36,848 nucleotides of DNA from NCBI GenBank assembly GCA_964434955.1, contig CAYSXI010000031.1, positions 1-36,848 on the forward strand. The letters run 5' to 3'. The first letter of the stretch is position 1. Every line of letters starts with the position of its first letter. The notes beneath the pieces were generated by a model. That model made no database searches and had not been told where the DNA came from. It saw only the letters and a list, made by a program, of their open reading frames with translations. The position numbers and the translations under genes were made by a program. This document shows positions 34,818 to 36,848 of the stretch, piece by piece. Source of the stretch: JANQLU01 sp964434955. Its GTDB lineage: Bacteria > Planctomycetota > Planctomycetia > Pirellulales > Pirellulaceae.

Positions 34818-34848
34818 AAAAAAAGCGAGACCGATTCACGCATCTCGC
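34818..34848 (-). terminator. Terminator-like hairpin in the leader of the GH10-like gene
   Basis: On the minus strand GCGAGA and TCTCGC (a perfect 6-bp stem, 34843-34848 with 34825-34830; 12-base loop) are followed by seven T (34824-34818). The T-run ends 21 bases before the ATG, so transcription of the gene would pass through it. Confidence 0.5.
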
Positions 34849-35041
34849 CCAACAATCCCCAACAAGCCCAACATCATACCCTCGTTTCAACGGAAACGCG
34901 ATAACGCAAATGTCGTGGAGCCGGATTCTCCTCGAATCCGCCAACTTTTGTTCTGCTACTTTGCCAAACTTCCAGCACAACACTATACTCAGCGGCAGCA
35001 ACTGAACTTCACGCTTTTTTGAATATTTCGACGCAACACAC

Positions 35042-35908
35042 ATGACGGCCCAAACACTAGTCAGAAGCGGCAAAGTCCGCGACGTCTATGACATTGGTGA
35101 GCACTACTTGATGGTTGCGAGTGACCGCATCAGTGCGTTTGATTGGGTACTTCCATCAAAAATCCGCGACAAAGGTCGCGTCCTCACCCAAATCAGCAAA
35201 TTTTGGTTCGGCTACTTCGACATCCCAAACCACCTGGTTTCTACGGATGTTTCCCGGATCGAACTGCCCAAGGGGCTTGAGCGCGAGTCGATCGACGGTC
35301 GAAGCATGATCGTTCGAAAATGTGAAGTTGTTCCTGTCGAGTGTGTCGTACGAGGATACCTGGTAGGCAGTGGTTGGAAGGACTATCAGGCATCCGGTTC
35401 AGTCTGCGGAATCGAACTTCCGGAGAACTTGCAAAACTGCGCCGAGCTTGAACAGCCGCTTTTCACTCCGGCCACCAAAGCCGAAGAAGGCCACGACGAA
35501 AATATCTCATTCGAAAAAATGGCTGAGGTCGTCGGTCAGGACGTTGCTGAGACGTTGCGTGATCGTAGTATCGACATCTATTGCCGTGGTCGTGAATACG
35601 CAAAAGAAAAAGGAATCATACTCGCCGACACAAAGTTTGAATTCGGATGGCATGAAGGCGAGTTGCTATTGATCGATGAGGTTTTGACTCCCGACAGTTC
35701 GCGGTTCTGGCCACAGGATCAATATAAGGAAGGACAGAACCAGCCTTCATTTGACAAGCAGTTTGTGCGGGAGTACCTGGAATCGACCACCTGGGACAAG
35801 AACAGTGAGCCACCTGAATTGCCGGAGGACATTGTTTCCAAAACTCGCGAAAAGTACGTGGAAGCATTTGAACGCTTGACGGGGGAAACATTCCCCTGGC
35901 GCGACTAG
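35042..35908 (+). CDS. purC: Phosphoribosylaminoimidazole-succinocarboxamide synthase (SAICAR synthetase)
   Basis: PurC joins aspartate to CAIR with ATP in purine biosynthesis; it is cytoplasmic. The product has 288 residues, the length of the longer PurC class. Signatures: SGKVRDVYDIGEHYLMVASDRISAFDWVLPSKIRDKGRVLTQISKFWF at the N-terminus (nucleotide-binding loop SGKVRDVY), VECVVRGYLVGSGWKDY, FTPATKAEEGHDENISFEKM, ILADTKFEFG and LIDEVLTPDSSRFW. All key family residues appear present. It is a single gene, divergent from the GH10-like gene. No ribosome site is obvious before ATG 35042. Confidence 0.97.
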   Translation: MTAQTLVRSGKVRDVYDIGEHYLMVASDRISAFDWVLPSKIRDKGRVLTQISKFWFGYFDIPNHLVSTDVSRIELPKGLERESIDGRSMIVRKCEVVPVECVVRGYLVGSGWKDYQASGSVCGIELPENLQNCAELEQPLFTPATKAEEGHDENISFEKMAEVVGQDVAETLRDRSIDIYCRGREYAKEKGIILADTKFEFGWHEGELLLIDEVLTPDSSRFWPQDQYKEGQNQPSFDKQFVREYLESTTWDKNSEPPELPEDIVSKTREKYVEAFERLTGETFPWRD

Positions 35909-35935
35909 AAGGCGACCAAAGACACAAGTTCTATC

Positions 35936-35958
35936 GAGTCCATACTCGGGCTCTTTTT
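35936..35958 (+). terminator. Weak intrinsic terminator after purC
   Basis: GAGTCC pairs with GGGCTC (one G-T) and is followed by five T, 28 bases after the stop. A second perfect 7-bp inverted repeat (TGCAGAT-tg-ATCTGCA) overlaps its end at about 35958-35973. Confidence 0.5.
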
Positions 35959-36109
35959 GCAGATTGATCTGCAGTTTGATTGGTGAGTCACACCACGAAC
36001 CGAGTCGCAAGTTCTTTTCTGCAGGAAAATTCATGCAATAGGGAACTTCGGGTTGGCAACCATTTCTAATAGACTGGAATGAACCTCCTCTCGGACCGGT
36101 TTTCATGCG

Positions 36110-36670
36110 ATGAACGATGTCACTCAAATCCTGGTACGCCTCAATCAAGGGGATCGAGCTGCAACCAACGATTTGTTGCCAGTCGTTTACGAAGAACTGA
36201 GACAATTGGCTGCAGCCAAGTTGAAAAATGATGGAGCGGCGCCTTCGTTGGACGCCACTGCCCTGGTTCACGAAGCCTATATACGACTTGTGGATTCCGA
36301 ATCGGCTTCCGATTGGTCTAACCGAGCTCATTTTTTTGGTGCCGCTGCTGAGGCCATGCGACGGATTCTGATCGACGAAGCCAGGTCCCGAATGGCTCAG
36401 AAACGAGGCGGTAACGACCGTACGCTTAGTCTCGACACCGTCGGCCCCCTTTCGGAGGGAAAAGCGGATGAGTTGGTTCAGCTCAATGATGCTTTGATCT
36501 TGCTGGAAGCCCAGGATCCCATCAAAGCCCAACTCGTGAAGCTCAAATTCTTTGTCGGAACGACCACCAGCGAAGCGGCAAAAATTCTCAACCTGCCCCT
36601 GCGAACCGCCGAACGCAACTGGTCCTTCGCCCGCGCCTGGCTTTATCGGCAGATGGCTGAATCCGATTAA
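36110..36670 (+). CDS. ECF-type RNA polymerase sigma factor (TIGR02999-like)
   Basis: The product has 186 residues starting MNDVTQILVRLNQGDRAATNDLLPVVYEELRQLAA. Region 2 is LDATALVHEAYIRLVD followed by WSNRAHFFGAAAEAMRRILIDEARSRMAQKRGG, the hallmark of the TIGR02999/Rhodopirellula-type sigma factors. Region 4 is AQLVKLKFFVGTTTSEAAKILNLPLRTAERNWSFARAWL. In planctomycetes such genes usually precede a Hanks kinase; any such gene here would lie beyond the right edge, but 178 bases after the stop show no start of one. No clear ribosome site before ATG 36110. Confidence 0.93.
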   Translation: MNDVTQILVRLNQGDRAATNDLLPVVYEELRQLAAAKLKNDGAAPSLDATALVHEAYIRLVDSESASDWSNRAHFFGAAAEAMRRILIDEARSRMAQKRGGNDRTLSLDTVGPLSEGKADELVQLNDALILLEAQDPIKAQLVKLKFFVGTTTSEAAKILNLPLRTAERNWSFARAWLYRQMAESD

Positions 36671-36711
36671 CGGCCCAGCCGAATTTTTTGACTCCGCAAA
36701 CGCAGCGATAC

Positions 36712-36746
36712 TGGGCGAAAACCGGGTTTTTTGGGCGAAAACCGGG
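36712..36746. repeat. 15-base direct repeat after the last sigma gene
   Basis: TGGGCGAAAACCGGG occurs at 36712-36726 and 36732-36746, 20 bases apart. The rest of 36671-36848 shows no gene. Confidence 0.85.
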
Positions 36747-36848
36747 CGCCTCAGGAAATTCTTGATTTTTTTGGCGGGAACGGTGCGTCAAATCCGCATG
36801 ACACCGTATTGAGCAAATTTCGGGCTGAATTTCGAGCGAGCCATGACT

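Overview
The window looks like planctomycete chromosome, most like the Pirellulaceae/Rhodopirellula group. Evidence: a DUF1559 type II pseudopilin, a PVC-type membrane-bound dehydrogenase fused to cytochrome c, very large Ser/Thr kinases encoded directly behind ECF sigma factors, a PEP-CTERM protein, a TIGR02999-like sigma factor, and copies of a dispersed ~45-bp repeat. No organism name can be read from the sequence itself.

Layout. 1-4849 (minus): sigma factor, Hanks kinase with a C-terminal helical region, then an exported protein cut by the window edge. 5447-8163 (plus): DUF1559 pseudopilin, small lipoprotein and Gly/Arg-rich EF-hand protein, two of them followed by strong intrinsic terminators. 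8333-11782 (minus): dehydrogenase/HEAT/cytochrome c protein with a 12-base N run. 11973-15055 (plus): flhA and fliA. 15255-17455: an acetyl-xylan-esterase-like hydrolase split by a frameshift. 17560-19640: repeat-rich region with a small hypothetical gene and flgM, flanked by two oppositely oriented arrays of the 45-bp repeat. 19822-23589: membrane protein, beta-barrel protein and PEP-CTERM protein. 23717-28678: second sigma/kinase pair, the kinase carrying a long WD40-like region. 28740-31263: ADP-ribosylglycohydrolase (minus), a small lipoprotein with an in-frame TGA (plus), and uridine kinase (minus). 31442-34796: FHA-GAF-PP2C phosphatase and a GH10-like protein. 35042-36670: purC and a third ECF sigma factor.

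Most important observation. The gene at 29952-30332 looks like an overlooked selenoprotein. A conventional reading stops at a TGA (30132-30134). In the same frame translation continues for 65 codons to TAA and completes a heavy-metal-associated (HMA/MerP-like) fold. The TGA falls exactly at the first cysteine of the MxCxxC metal-binding motif, giving M-V-U-G-S-C. Seventeen bases after the TGA begins a GGUC in the apical loop of a short perfect hairpin, the arrangement expected of a bacterial SECIS element.

How the genes work together. FlhA (export gate), FliA (sigma-28) and FlgM (anti-sigma-28) form a partial flagellar module; two TAGA-N15-[TG][CT]CGATAA sites upstream of fliA and flgM look like FliA promoters. 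The sigma/kinase pairs and the FHA-GAF-PP2C protein are signalling components. The remaining genes are a mix of exported proteins and housekeeping enzymes (udk, purC).
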